Assembly: GCA_964496875.1 (NCBI GenBank) | Contig: CAZCBH010000014.1 | Span: forward strand, 1-64,000 | DNA length: 64,000 nucleotides | Origin: RI-106 sp964496875 | Lineage (GTDB): Bacteria; Cyanobacteriota; Vampirovibrionia; Obscuribacterales; Obscuribacteraceae | Reading direction: 5' to 3' | In this document: positions 1 through 8,000 of the stretch, piece after piece | How positions within the stretch are numbered: the first letter of the stretch is position 1 | How the letters are laid out: the number at the start of each line of letters is the position of its first letter | Translations under genes and position numbers: made by a program | Notes under the pieces: model-generated | The model's database searches: none | What the model saw: only the letters and a program-made list of their open reading frames with translations | What the model was told of the DNA's origin: nothing

Positions 1-213
1 CGCCTTGCATTAATACTGTTCTTTATTTTATCTGGCATTTGCTGTGGAGTTATTAACAGCAAACTCCAAGAGCAACGTGCAGCTCTCAAAAAAATTCCGC
101 TTGATATAAAAGTACAGTATTCCAAAGATGGAACTCCTATATCGTCAGAATCGTGGTCGATTGACGGTACCTATCTTGGGAAAATGAAATTCAATCCAGA
201 GCAGATCAAGTAG
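1..213 (+). CDS. C-terminal part of a small membrane-anchored protein (5' end outside window)
   Basis: An open frame runs from the first base to TAG at 211-213 and gives 70 residues. It begins with a hydrophobic stretch (ALILFFILSGICCGVI) that looks like a membrane helix or signal anchor, followed by a short polar tail with charged residues. No family was recognised and the start lies before the window. Base use is more AT-rich than in the genes that follow. That the frame is coding is inferred from the hydrophobic helix followed by a hydrophilic tail; the function is unknown. Confidence 0.5.
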   Translation, partial: RLALILFFILSGICCGVINSKLQEQRAALKKIPLDIKVQYSKDGTPISSESWSIDGTYLGKMKFNPEQIK

Positions 214-279
214 ATCAGATCCTTGGATGTCGATAGATGATTGCAGAATCTCTGTGTTTTCTTCGATATTACTTTGATA

Positions 280-1020
280 CTACTGCTGCGTGGGTGTCGA
301 CGGCTGCGACGGCGGCTTCTTATCCGTCTGCTTCTTCAGAGCAGGGTCGTCGAAATTGAGAATCAAAAACTTTTTGCCCCGGGGCTCTTTCTTGAATGAA
401 TCCAAACTAGCTTTCTTAAACGCGGCAATAAGTTTATTGTCCACAGCTACACTGCCGGTGGTGGTCAGCACCACCGCATCGCTCACCTTGCCGGCGCTAT
501 CCACGGTTACTCTTATGGAACCACGCACCAGATCCGTACCGGGTGAATCTACCTGTTTACAGGCGATGCCATAGAGCTTCTTCACATTCTTCTTGCCGTA
601 CTCGCTTGTATCGCCGACGTCTTTAGGCACTGGACAAATCATCCCACCCAGCCTAGGCGGAGTCTGTGCCTGCAATGGCAGCCAGGGGACAGAACAGAGA
701 ATACCTGCGATAAAAGCAGCCACCTTGCGATACCGATTGCGCAGCGCTTTCAAAGCCGCCGGACAATCATCGGTCATCACTTTGCCATCAGGACGCTGAT
801 AGAAATTGACACAGAGCCTGCCCACGCTGCTTTCAATCAATTCTTCGGCTTCGGTCGCCGACATACCAGAGAGATCATAGACATGCAGGCTGCACTGGCG
901 ACAAAATCTTTTGCGCTCCTCTTCGGTCGCTTCCATAGTGTCCCAGGGCACAGGACAGGGGGAGGCGATCTTGATATTATCGAGTATCGAATTGGACCCG
1001 TCTTTGTTTAATTCGACCAT
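280..1020 (-). CDS. Cys-rich N-terminal domain protein with TonB-like C-terminal domain
   Basis: A 246-residue protein. Residues 20-90 carry a Cys pattern (SPCPVPWDTM, RFCRQCSLHVYDLS, RLCVNFYQ, DDCP) with conserved flanking Trp, Tyr and Asp. The same pattern is known to me from uncharacterised proteins of Planctomycetes and Bacteroidetes, usually next to a membrane segment. Residues 97-118 form one hydrophobic helix. The region around 165-225 (GSIRVTVDSAGKVSDAVVL) resembles the TonB C-terminal fold found in periplasmic energy-transducer-like proteins. The Cys domain would face the cytoplasm and the TonB-like domain the periplasm. Redox or metal sensing is possible but unproven. The gene is divergent from the next one. 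Confidence 0.6.
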   Translation of the reverse strand: MVELNKDGSNSILDNIKIASPCPVPWDTMEATEEERKRFCRQCSLHVYDLSGMSATEAEELIESSVGRLCVNFYQRPDGKVMTDDCPAALKALRNRYRKVAAFIAGILCSVPWLPLQAQTPPRLGGMICPVPKDVGDTSEYGKKNVKKLYGIACKQVDSPGTDLVRGSIRVTVDSAGKVSDAVVLTTTGSVAVDNKLIAAFKKASLDSFKKEPRGKKFLILNFDDPALKKQTDKKPPSQPSTPTQQ

Positions 1021-1087
1021 AGCTAAACACTCCCGAATGTGAGAAGCTTAAAAGAACTGCTAAACGAACTATACATCGATTTCAAGA

Positions 1088-1603
1088 ATGAACGCAAACA
1101 GAAAACTACTTTCGCCCCTATCAATTCTGTATTTAGTACCGTTTCTGGTGCTGCCTGTCGTGGCCTCCGGGATCATGGCAAAATCCTGCGCGGCCGCAGA
1201 GACCGCGACCAATTCGAAAAATCCAAAGGACAAAAGTATGAACAGCGCTCTCAAAGAGCTTTCGAAAGTAAAATGTCTCTGCACCGCGACAATCGGCGAA
1301 GGGCGCGAGATGCCCCGGGAGTACCAGCTTTATTTGAAGGTAGCCGCTCTGGGACCAGAGGCTAAGCCGGATCTACTTAAAATAGCAAAAACAGGCAGCC
1401 CGGCAGGGCGCATCTATGCGGCAGTGTTACTTTATGCAATCGATGCAAAGCTTGGATTGAAAACATTGAAAGCTATGGAGAATTGCAAGGATACTATGGA
1501 CTTTCGCAGCGGCTGCAAAGGTACCACGGTCACCCTGGGAGAGGCCGCAAGCAAACTGCACGAAAGCGGAAACTTCCTGGGTTTTACCCTTGGTGCAAAA
1601 TAG
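1088..1603 (+). CDS. Exported hypothetical protein, possibly helical repeat
   Basis: A 171-residue protein with an N-terminal signal-like segment (basic start MNANRKLL, then a hydrophobic core, then a small-residue region around 25-36). The mature part is helical. It has a stretch (LKVAALGPEAKPDLLKIAKTGSPAGRIYAAVLLYAID) that looks like one HEAT-like pair, and four Cys (KCLC, ENC, SGC) that could form disulfides outside the cytoplasm. No catalytic motif is visible. The start ATG at 1088 has a weak upstream AAG-rich region. No family was recognised. Confidence 0.6.
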   Translation: MNANRKLLSPLSILYLVPFLVLPVVASGIMAKSCAAAETATNSKNPKDKSMNSALKELSKVKCLCTATIGEGREMPREYQLYLKVAALGPEAKPDLLKIAKTGSPAGRIYAAVLLYAIDAKLGLKTLKAMENCKDTMDFRSGCKGTTVTLGEAASKLHESGNFLGFTLGAK

Positions 1604-1980
1604 AGCTAGCTCTTAGATTCGAGCCCCTGATTCAAGATTAACTCGACAGGGCAGAACTTACCAGAGGAAACACTGGAATAATTCTATCTGGACAGGAGCG
1701 ATTTAATGCATTCAGAAAAAGGGCTTGTTGTCGAAATACACCCAGATTTCGAATGTGCTTCGAAAGATAGCGGCCTACAAAAGGAGACAATGTCAGCGCC
1801 ACAGTAGAGGCAAGAGAGGCTCTACGCCTGAAAGCATCCAAAGACGCCCGGGAAAAGGTAGCTGAATACGAGAAGAAAGCGCCGGGGTTGCCGGACTGAT
1901 AGATTAACTACAATGGGATTAACCTATTGTCTTCTCCAATCTGCTACCCTTCTTAAATCCTTGCAGACAGGTGGTATTCG
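1604..1980. other. 377-base stretch without an intact long gene
   Basis: The only coding-like signal here is the short, apparently frame-broken gene at 1706-1899. The bases just before the M3 peptidase contain no clear promoter. No hairpin with a T-run was seen after the preceding gene. Confidence 0.4.
1706..1899 (+). pseudogene. Possible frameshifted small gene
   Basis: ATG at 1706 sits 6-8 bases after a good ribosome-binding sequence (CAGGAGCG). The frame reads 33 residues to TAG at 1805-1807. A second frame that overlaps from about 1780 reads on without a stop to TGA at 1897-1899 and encodes a strongly charged helix (ATVEAREALRLKASKDAREK). Joining the two near the run of four A at about 1777-1781 gives a continuous protein of about 63 residues. 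This may be a decayed small gene, a sequencing error or programmed slippage; chance cannot be excluded. Confidence 0.3.
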
Positions 1981-4128
1981 ATGGATAGAAGAAACTTTCT
2001 CCGAGGCGCGTTCGCCCTGGCAGCCCTTGGTAGCAACCCGATTTTTTCTCTTTCTAAGGCGCTTGCCGCCACAGCCAATACGGCACCTTTTCTAGATCCC
2101 TGGATAGGTGCACACAATGGCTTCCCGCGCTTCGATCTGGTCAAGGTCGCAGATCTGAAGAGCGCACTTCTCAAGGGTATGGATTTGAAGAAGGGCGAGA
2201 TAGAAAAAATCGCCGGTCAAAAAGATGATCCAGATTTCGAGAATACCATCTGTGCCCTGGAAGATTCGGGACGCTCTCTAGATCGCTGCACCCGCTTTTT
2301 CGACATCTACACGTCAACAATGAACGACAAAAATATGCAGGCTCTGGAGAGCGAGATCACTCCGGTGCTGCAAAAGTTCCACGACGAGATTATCCAGAAT
2401 GAACCGCTCTTTGCAAGAATCAAAACCGTATACGAAGCCAGAGACAAAGCCGATCTCAAGCTGAACCCGGAACAAAAACGGCTTGTGGAAGTGGTCTATA
2501 AAAGTTTTGCTCGAAGAGGCGCCGGTTTAGATAAGAAGAAAAAAGCGAGACTAAAAGAGATCAACGGCAAACTCGCCACTCTTTATACAGATTTTCGCCA
2601 CAACCTGCTGGCTGACGAAGAGAGCCTATGCCTGGTGCTGGATAAAGAGACGGATCTAGATGGACTCTCACCGGATCTAAAAGCAGCAGCCGCCGCCCAG
2701 GCCAAAAGCCGAGGCAAAGAGGGCAAATGGGTCATCGCCAACACCCGGTCTTCTATGGAGCCTTTCCTGACATTTTCCACAAAACGCGACCTGCGCGAAA
2801 AAGGCTGGAGAATCTGGACTAGACGAGGCGACAACGGGGACTCTCACGACAACAAGAAAATCATCACCCAAATTTTGAAATTGCGGGCAGAAAGGGCGAA
2901 GTTGCTCGGTTTCCCCACCCATGCCCACTGGGTGCTGGACAACAACATGGCACGCACTCCTGATGCTGCCATGAACTTGATGCTCAAAGTATGGAAGGCA
3001 TCCACCGCCAGAGTCGCCGAAGAGGTGGCGGATATGCAGGCCATTGCCGACAAAGAGGGTAATGGTGTCAAGATAGAACCGTGGGATTATCGCTACTATG
3101 CCGAGAAAGTCAGACAGGACAAGTACGATCTTGACCAAAACCAGGTCAAAGAATATCTGCAACTGGACAAGATTCTAGAGGGCATGTTCTGGGCCGCAGG
3201 ACAGGTCTTTGGCCTAGAGATGAAAAAAATATCGGGACTACCGACGGTGCACCCCGATGTCACCGTATATGAGGTGCACAAAGACGGCAAACAGATTGGT
3301 CTCTGGTATTTCGACCCCTACGCCAGAGACGGCAAGCAGTCCGGCGCCTGGATGAACGAATACCGGACTCAAGAAAGATTTAGAGAACCGGTGACACCGA
3401 TTGTCTCTAACAACTCCAACTTCGTCAAAGGAGAAAAAGGCGAGCCGGTGCTTATCTCCTGGGACGATGCCACCACCATGTTCCATGAGTTCGGTCATGC
3501 TATTCATGGACTGCTTTCCAATGTCGTATATCCGACCCTGGCAGGCACCAATGTCAAAAGAGACTTTGTCGAATTTCCCAGCCAGGTAAACGAAAGATGG
3601 TTGATAACCGATGAAGTGCTGAGCAAATATGCCCTCCATTATAAAACGCAAAAACCGCTGCCTAAAGAGTTGGTCGAAAAGATAAGAAAGGCCAAGACTT
3701 TCAACCAGGGCTTCATCACCACAGAGTATCTGGCGTCCGCTCTGTATGACATGAAGATCCACCTTGCCGCCACCGAAGCCGGTGATATCAGTCCGGATCA
3801 ATTCGAAAAGGCGGCGATGGCAGAGATAGGCTGTCCCAAAGAGATAGTGATGCGCCACCGTCCGACTCAATTTGGACATATATTCGCCGACGACGGTTAT
3901 TCGGCCGGCTACTATGTCTATATCTGGGCCGATACCATGTCGGCGGACGCGTCAGAAGCCTTTAAAGAAGCCGGTGGCTTCTACGATAGAAAAACCTGCG
4001 ACCGTTTCTCCGAAACCATATTCAGTGTGGGCAATTCGGTGGCACCGGATGTGGCATTCAAGAATTTCCGGGGCAGGGCCGTTGACACTAACGCCCTCAT
4101 GCGTGACCGCGGTTTTCCGGTCGGGTAA
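1981..4128 (+). CDS. Tat-exported M3 family zinc oligopeptidase (Dcp/PrlC-like)
   Basis: A 715-residue peptidase. The N-terminus has a twin-arginine signal (DRRNFLRG, residues 2-9, then a hydrophobic stretch and AxA at about 27-29), so it should be folded in the cytoplasm and exported. The zinc site is complete: HEFGH at 502-506 with catalytic E503, and the third ligand E531 (FVEFPSQ). The 29-residue spacing from the first His is the one known for thimet oligopeptidase-type enzymes. Length and C-terminal region (HIFADDGYSAGYYVYIWADTMSADA) match the dipeptidyl carboxypeptidase/oligopeptidase A group. It likely trims peptides in the periplasm. It converges on the TPR lipoprotein gene with an 8-base gap. 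Confidence 0.93.
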   Translation: MDRRNFLRGAFALAALGSNPIFSLSKALAATANTAPFLDPWIGAHNGFPRFDLVKVADLKSALLKGMDLKKGEIEKIAGQKDDPDFENTICALEDSGRSLDRCTRFFDIYTSTMNDKNMQALESEITPVLQKFHDEIIQNEPLFARIKTVYEARDKADLKLNPEQKRLVEVVYKSFARRGAGLDKKKKARLKEINGKLATLYTDFRHNLLADEESLCLVLDKETDLDGLSPDLKAAAAAQAKSRGKEGKWVIANTRSSMEPFLTFSTKRDLREKGWRIWTRRGDNGDSHDNKKIITQILKLRAERAKLLGFPTHAHWVLDNNMARTPDAAMNLMLKVWKASTARVAEEVADMQAIADKEGNGVKIEPWDYRYYAEKVRQDKYDLDQNQVKEYLQLDKILEGMFWAAGQVFGLEMKKISGLPTVHPDVTVYEVHKDGKQIGLWYFDPYARDGKQSGAWMNEYRTQERFREPVTPIVSNNSNFVKGEKGEPVLISWDDATTMFHEFGHAIHGLLSNVVYPTLAGTNVKRDFVEFPSQVNERWLITDEVLSKYALHYKTQKPLPKELVEKIRKAKTFNQGFITTEYLASALYDMKIHLAATEAGDISPDQFEKAAMAEIGCPKEIVMRHRPTQFGHIFADDGYSAGYYVYIWADTMSADASEAFKEAGGFYDRKTCDRFSETIFSVGNSVAPDVAFKNFRGRAVDTNALMRDRGFPVG

Positions 4129-4136
4129 GATGCGGC

Positions 4137-5258
4137 TCAGTAGACAGGTTTCTCCGCCGGGACTTCTTTGAGCTCGGCGGCTCGCTCTCGGTCTTTTGCA
4201 GCCAGCTCCGGTTTGCCTGCCGCCTCATAGGCTTTGCTGCGCGCTTCGTAGGTCATACGAGCATAGTGCGGCGCCACCTCGATAGACCGGGTCAGGTCGG
4301 CAATCGCTTTATCGTATTGTTTAAGCGCCATATACTGCTCTCCGCGTAATCGCAACAGTTCATCGTCGTTGTTCTGTTCCAAAAGAGCCTTGTTCAGGAC
4401 CTCCAGCGCTTCTTGATGCCTGTCCAGTTTACTTAATAACGCGGCTCTCAATTTTTTTGCCACGGATTTGGTGTCGGCCTTGGTCTCTTCATGTTCGAAT
4501 TTGGAGACGTTCTCATAGTCTTGCAAAGCCTCTTCATAACGACCGAGACTCTCATAGAGCTGCGCTCGCATGATATAGCCCCGGGTAAAGGAGGGCGTCA
4601 TCTCGAGCGCCTTGTTATAGTCGGATAGAGCCTTCTCTTTATCGCCCCGGCCCAGATAGACCGTGGCCCTGGCTCGATACAATTTTTTGGTGTCGCCACA
4701 TACGCTGATGCCCATGGTAAGTACTTCTATGGCTTTATCAGGCTGTTTGCGAGAATCATAGATTCCGGCAAGGCTCTCGTAGACACCGGGGTCTTTGGTA
4801 CCCATCTCTATCGCCTTCTCGAAATCTTCAATCGCTCCGTCGGTCTTTTGAGTAAACGAACTATTCCTGGCTTTGCCACGATAGAAATAAAACTCGACCA
4901 CGTTCGGATTGAGATCAATCGCTCTGGTCATAAGGGTTTCGCAAGACTCGTAATCATCTCGATTCATGGCGGCTTCTGCCGCCTTTCGGTACTCTTTCCA
5001 GTCCTGGCTCGGCTTAGAGAAGCGCATGTATTTCTTCTCTGCCTCTTGAAGGCTCAATACGGGAATATCGGTGAGAATCGAATCAGGGATGCGCTCTAAG
5101 TCCGGGGTATTCTTTACATCCTTTTTGCTCTCAGCCGACTTACTAGACTTTCCGGATCCGATAGCGCGCTCGCTGGTTTCTTCTCCACCATTGCAGGAAG
5201 CAAGAAAGACCGCAGAGATGATGACGCATAGCTTGTAGAGCTTCAAGCTCTCTTTCAT
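4137..5258 (-). CDS. TPR-repeat lipoprotein
   Basis: A 373-residue protein. The signal peptide ends in a lipobox (LASC, Cys22), so it is predicted to be lipid-anchored on the periplasmic side. A charged, Ser/Lys-rich linker (about 25-65) is followed by five or more tetratricopeptide repeats with the typical spacing of Gly/Ala/Tyr and terminal Pro (for example ALEMTPSFTRGYIMRAQ and SIEVAPHYARMTYEARS). TPR domains bind partner proteins. No enzyme domain is present. The role is probably scaffolding of an envelope complex; the partner is not evident from the neighbours. Confidence 0.85.
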   Translation of the reverse strand: MKESLKLYKLCVIISAVFLASCNGGEETSERAIGSGKSSKSAESKKDVKNTPDLERIPDSILTDIPVLSLQEAEKKYMRFSKPSQDWKEYRKAAEAAMNRDDYESCETLMTRAIDLNPNVVEFYFYRGKARNSSFTQKTDGAIEDFEKAIEMGTKDPGVYESLAGIYDSRKQPDKAIEVLTMGISVCGDTKKLYRARATVYLGRGDKEKALSDYNKALEMTPSFTRGYIMRAQLYESLGRYEEALQDYENVSKFEHEETKADTKSVAKKLRAALLSKLDRHQEALEVLNKALLEQNNDDELLRLRGEQYMALKQYDKAIADLTRSIEVAPHYARMTYEARSKAYEAAGKPELAAKDRERAAELKEVPAEKPVY

Positions 5259-5378
5259 GAAAGATACTCACCGGAATAACGAACTCCTCAATATCTTAAT
5301 ACAGATAATGTTCTCTTTGCATGCTAAGATCTCTAATCCGATACAGCGGTCCGAATCCCCGAAAACAATGAGGTCCTG

Positions 5379-5543
5379 ATGCTTGCAAGAACCAGTGAGC
5401 TCTCGAAAAAATTCGTGGACTTAGAAAGGGATTTCATTCGCGAAAAGCTTTGGCCCGCTTTCGAATATACCGGCTTCAAAACAGCGACCGCTCTTAAGAA
5501 TCCCCATTTTAGAAAGATACAGTTGCAGAAGCTGCGTAAATAA
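5379..5543 (+). CDS. Small 54-residue basic protein ahead of the TusA/DsrE genes
   Basis: ATG at 5379 follows GAGGT with good spacing, and the frame ends at TAA 5541-5543. The product (MLARTSELSKKFVDLERDF... to QLQKLRK) is basic and helical with aromatic residues (KLWPAFEYTGF). It lies 11 bases ahead of the TusA-like gene, whose own ribosome site (AAGAGGTAA) starts at its stop codon, so co-transcription is likely. No family was recognised. Good initiation signals and tight spacing support it as a real gene. Confidence 0.6.
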   Translation: MLARTSELSKKFVDLERDFIREKLWPAFEYTGFKTATALKNPHFRKIQLQKLRK

Positions 5544-5554
5544 GAGGTAATGAG

Positions 5555-5794
5555 ATGAACCGCCAGTATGACCAGGAGTGGAACGCCGGAGAGATGGGCT
5601 GCGGCGAGCTGGTGATGAAATTGAAGATCAAGCTCTCTCAGATGAAAGGCGGCGAATGCCTGAAAGTCACGGCACTTGACGAGGGGGCTCCCGAAGATAT
5701 GCCGGCCTGGTGTAAACTAACCGGTCATACTCTGGTATCTGCCCAGCATCCGCACTATTTGATTCGCAAAAAGGAGACCTTCGATGTCGAATAA
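5555..5794 (+). CDS. TusA-like sulfurtransferase
   Basis: A 79-residue protein of TusA/SirA size. TusA proteins carry sulfur as a persulfide on one conserved Cys in a CPxP-type site. Here the matching Cys is C16 (GCGELVMKLK), so the Pro residues of the classic motif are missing. The rest matches the family: the beta segment ECLKVTALD, the helix start PEDMPAWCKLTGHTLVS, and a final LIRKK strand. The gene overlaps the DsrE-like gene by 11 bases, implying coupled translation. Sulfur relay to a neighbour is likely; the acceptor is unknown. Confidence 0.8.
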   Translation: MNRQYDQEWNAGEMGCGELVMKLKIKLSQMKGGECLKVTALDEGAPEDMPAWCKLTGHTLVSAQHPHYLIRKKETFDVE

Positions 5795-6152
5795 ATTCTG
5801 TGTCAGCCTCACCTCAGCCAAGAATGATACGGACAAAGCCACGGTCGCCTTTGTGGTCGCCAATGCTGCCGTCGCATCGGAAAAAGACACCCTGGTCTTT
5901 CTCTCAACAGAAGGGGTGAGGCTGGTGGAAAAAGGCTATGCCGACGACATCCACGAAGAAGGATTCTCCCCCTTAAAAGAGTTGATGGACAATTTCATCG
6001 CCGCCGGTGGCAAGCTCTACGCCTGCTCTCCCTGCCTTAAAAAGCGCAACCTCGGTGAGGATAAACTGATCGAGGACGTAACGATAGTAGGGGGAGCGAA
6101 ACTGGTAGAGTTTCTCACCACCGATGGTGGCTCATCCTGCGTGACCTATTGA
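5784..6152 (+). CDS. DsrE/DsrF-family protein
   Basis: A 122-residue single-domain DsrE-like protein. The family fold is visible as an N-terminal strand, the helix ATVAFVVANAAVASE, the strand DTLVFLSTEGVRLVEKG, and the strand GKLYACSPCLKKR. Cys81 and Cys84 (CSPC) occupy the usual position of the reactive Cys in this family. DsrE proteins accept sulfur from TusA-like carriers in dissimilatory or relay pathways. The overlapping upstream TusA-like gene and the TusA-bearing downstream gene support a shared sulfur-transfer role. Confidence 0.82.
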   Translation: MSNKFCVSLTSAKNDTDKATVAFVVANAAVASEKDTLVFLSTEGVRLVEKGYADDIHEEGFSPLKELMDNFIAAGGKLYACSPCLKKRNLGEDKLIEDVTIVGGAKLVEFLTTDGGSSCVTY

Positions 6153-6153
6153 T

Positions 6154-7689
6154 ATGACTGAAAGCAGTGCACATCCGATAGATCCCGACACCAGTTTTGA
6201 CGGAGGCGATCTACACTGCGGCAATGGACTGCTGCTTCTAATCAGAAGACATATAGATCCGCTAAGTAAAGGACAGTGCCTCGAGATAATCGCAAGCGAC
6301 CCTAGCGTCGACGAAGAGCTGCGCTCTTGGTGTAGGCTCACAAAAAACGAGCTGATTTCGGTTCTGGAGCTTGATAACAAAAGGAAGAGCTTTCTAGTAT
6401 CGAAAGGCGCCTATGTCCCCTCGACAAGCAAAACAGCGCCTGAGCGCAATCTCGAAGTAACCCTGCCAGCCGTCAAGGCTATTAACATACCGGAGAAGCT
6501 TCCACAACCGGGTCCGGCACCAGAGCTGGGACTGCTCCCTGTAATGGGCATCGGTAGCTGGCCAAGACCGCCATGGATGATGCGGACCTTATCAGATTAT
6601 CTTTCCGGCAGACTATCCCGAGAAGATTTTGATAATACCGCCGACGATGCGGTACGCCTTTGTGTAGACGCTCAGCTAGCCAGTGGAGTAGACGTTGTCT
6701 CTGACGGAGAACAGCGTCGGGACAATTATGCAAGCTTCGTCGGCAATATCCTGGATAACTGTTTACTTGTTCCTTTGACGGATCTTCTGCCGATGGTGGA
6801 ACACCCGGAAGAATTCGAAAAGGAGCTGGACTCCCTCGATGTGCCCGCCGATAAAGTGCGCCATCCGGTGGTCTTCGGTCCGCTCGGACGCAGCACCGCC
6901 CTCTTGAAACGAGATCTCGATCTGGTCAAGTCTATTGTCAGCGACAAACCGATCAAGCTGGCTCTACCAGGTCCGTATCTATTGACCCGCATGACGTGGA
7001 TGGACTGTATAGTAAACAAAGTCTATGCATCAAGAGAAGAGCTGGCGAAAGACATCGTCCGGGTGTTGAGAGAAGAGATTCATTATCTGCTCGCCGGCGG
7101 CGCCTCGATAATCCAGCTGGACGAGCCTGTGTTATCAGAGGTGGTTTATAGCAACAATAGTGGTCAAAAGAACAAACGCAGCTTCATGTGCGGTGCCCTG
7201 AGCGAAAGAAAAGGCAGTGAGCAAGAGCTTGCCTTTGCCGCCAACTTAATCAATGACACCGTCGCCGGTATACCAGCCGAGAGAACCGGATTGCACATCT
7301 GCCGCGGCAACTGGACCACCGACGAATCAGTAGCCCTTACCGGCAGCTATGAGCCCTTGCTTCCGGTGCTCCAATCTGTAGAAGTCGGTCATCTGTTTTT
7401 AGAATTCTGCACCGAAAGAGCCGGTTCTCTTAGCTGGCTTTCAAAAATCCCAGCCAATATCAAAGTCGGAGTCGGGGTGGTCAATCCAAAAGCACCGCGG
7501 GTAGAATCGGTAGAAGAAATTCTAACCAGGGCGAAAGAAGCGCTCAATTATCTGGCCAAAGACAAATTGATGCTGGTTCCGGATTGCGGCTTCGCCACTT
7601 TCGCCGACAGTCCGGTAAGTAGCGCGGACAATGCCCGGATGAAACTGAAGAACATGGTCGAAGCGGCAGAGATATTGCGCAATGACTGA
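6154..7689 (+). CDS. TusA domain fused to a MetE-like zinc methyltransferase
   Basis: A 511-residue fusion. Residues 15-90 form a TusA-like domain with candidate sulfur-carrying C22 (LHCGNGLLL) and the family helix start VDEELRSWCRLTKNELIS. A Pro-rich linker (about 95-128) leads to a cobalamin-independent methionine-synthase catalytic barrel beginning at MGIGSWPRP. The zinc ligands of MetE are all present: H381, C383 (LHIC), E417 (FLEF) and C478 (PDCG). It lacks the N-terminal half of full MetE, as in core-MetE/Mes-type enzymes. It starts one base after the DsrE stop and has no strong ribosome site of its own. The methyl donor and acceptor are unknown; a persulfide or thiol acceptor is a reasonable inference. 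Confidence 0.85.
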   Translation: MTESSAHPIDPDTSFDGGDLHCGNGLLLLIRRHIDPLSKGQCLEIIASDPSVDEELRSWCRLTKNELISVLELDNKRKSFLVSKGAYVPSTSKTAPERNLEVTLPAVKAINIPEKLPQPGPAPELGLLPVMGIGSWPRPPWMMRTLSDYLSGRLSREDFDNTADDAVRLCVDAQLASGVDVVSDGEQRRDNYASFVGNILDNCLLVPLTDLLPMVEHPEEFEKELDSLDVPADKVRHPVVFGPLGRSTALLKRDLDLVKSIVSDKPIKLALPGPYLLTRMTWMDCIVNKVYASREELAKDIVRVLREEIHYLLAGGASIIQLDEPVLSEVVYSNNSGQKNKRSFMCGALSERKGSEQELAFAANLINDTVAGIPAERTGLHICRGNWTTDESVALTGSYEPLLPVLQSVEVGHLFLEFCTERAGSLSWLSKIPANIKVGVGVVNPKAPRVESVEEILTRAKEALNYLAKDKLMLVPDCGFATFADSPVSSADNARMKLKNMVEAAEILRND

Positions 7690-7831
7690 AGAGGAGCGCT
7701 CTGACGATTTGTGCAGGTTTTGCGGTCTGACGAAAGACTCCGGCACATCAGGCAATATCACCCAGTACATTAGAACCTGTGTTTGCTCTCTGGGTAAAGA
7801 GGGGGGGCTCCCTGGAATAGAATTCTACTAA
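7682..7831 (+). CDS. Small Cys-rich protein overlapping the TusA-MetE stop codon
   Basis: ATG at 7682 lies inside the last codons of the upstream gene, which ends at 7689. The frame runs to TAA at 7829-7831 and encodes 49 residues. Four Cys are arranged as LCRFCGL and TCVCSLG, which resembles a minimal metal-binding ribbon. No family was recognised. The stop/start overlap and conserved-looking Cys pairs suggest translational coupling to the methyltransferase; a chance frame is possible. Confidence 0.42.
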   Translation: MTEEERSDDLCRFCGLTKDSGTSGNITQYIRTCVCSLGKEGGLPGIEFY

Positions 7832-7928
7832 CTAATGCCAAAATGGGAGACAGCACCAATGATTTGGCATTTTCATGGATGTCCCCGAAGACCTGCGGCA
7901 TTAGCGATTATAAAACTCGGATTAACGC

Positions 7929-7960
7929 TTGACATCAGCCGTTATTTACCATGGCATAAT
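7929..7960 (+). promoter_or_regulatory. Candidate promoter for the RDD/WG gene
   Basis: TTGACA at 7929-7934 and an extended -10 (TGG CATAAT, -10 at 7955-7960). The 20-base spacer is longer than the usual 17, so the extended -10 may do most of the work. It lies 40 bases ahead of the ATG at 8001. Confidence 0.4.
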
Positions 7961-8000
7961 AGTCTGAGCTTTTCAATCAGACTCAGCACTTACTACTAAC

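Noticed and set aside
3238..3879. A 213-residue open frame opposite the M3 peptidase
   Set aside because: Shadow of the zinc-site region of a well-supported gene.
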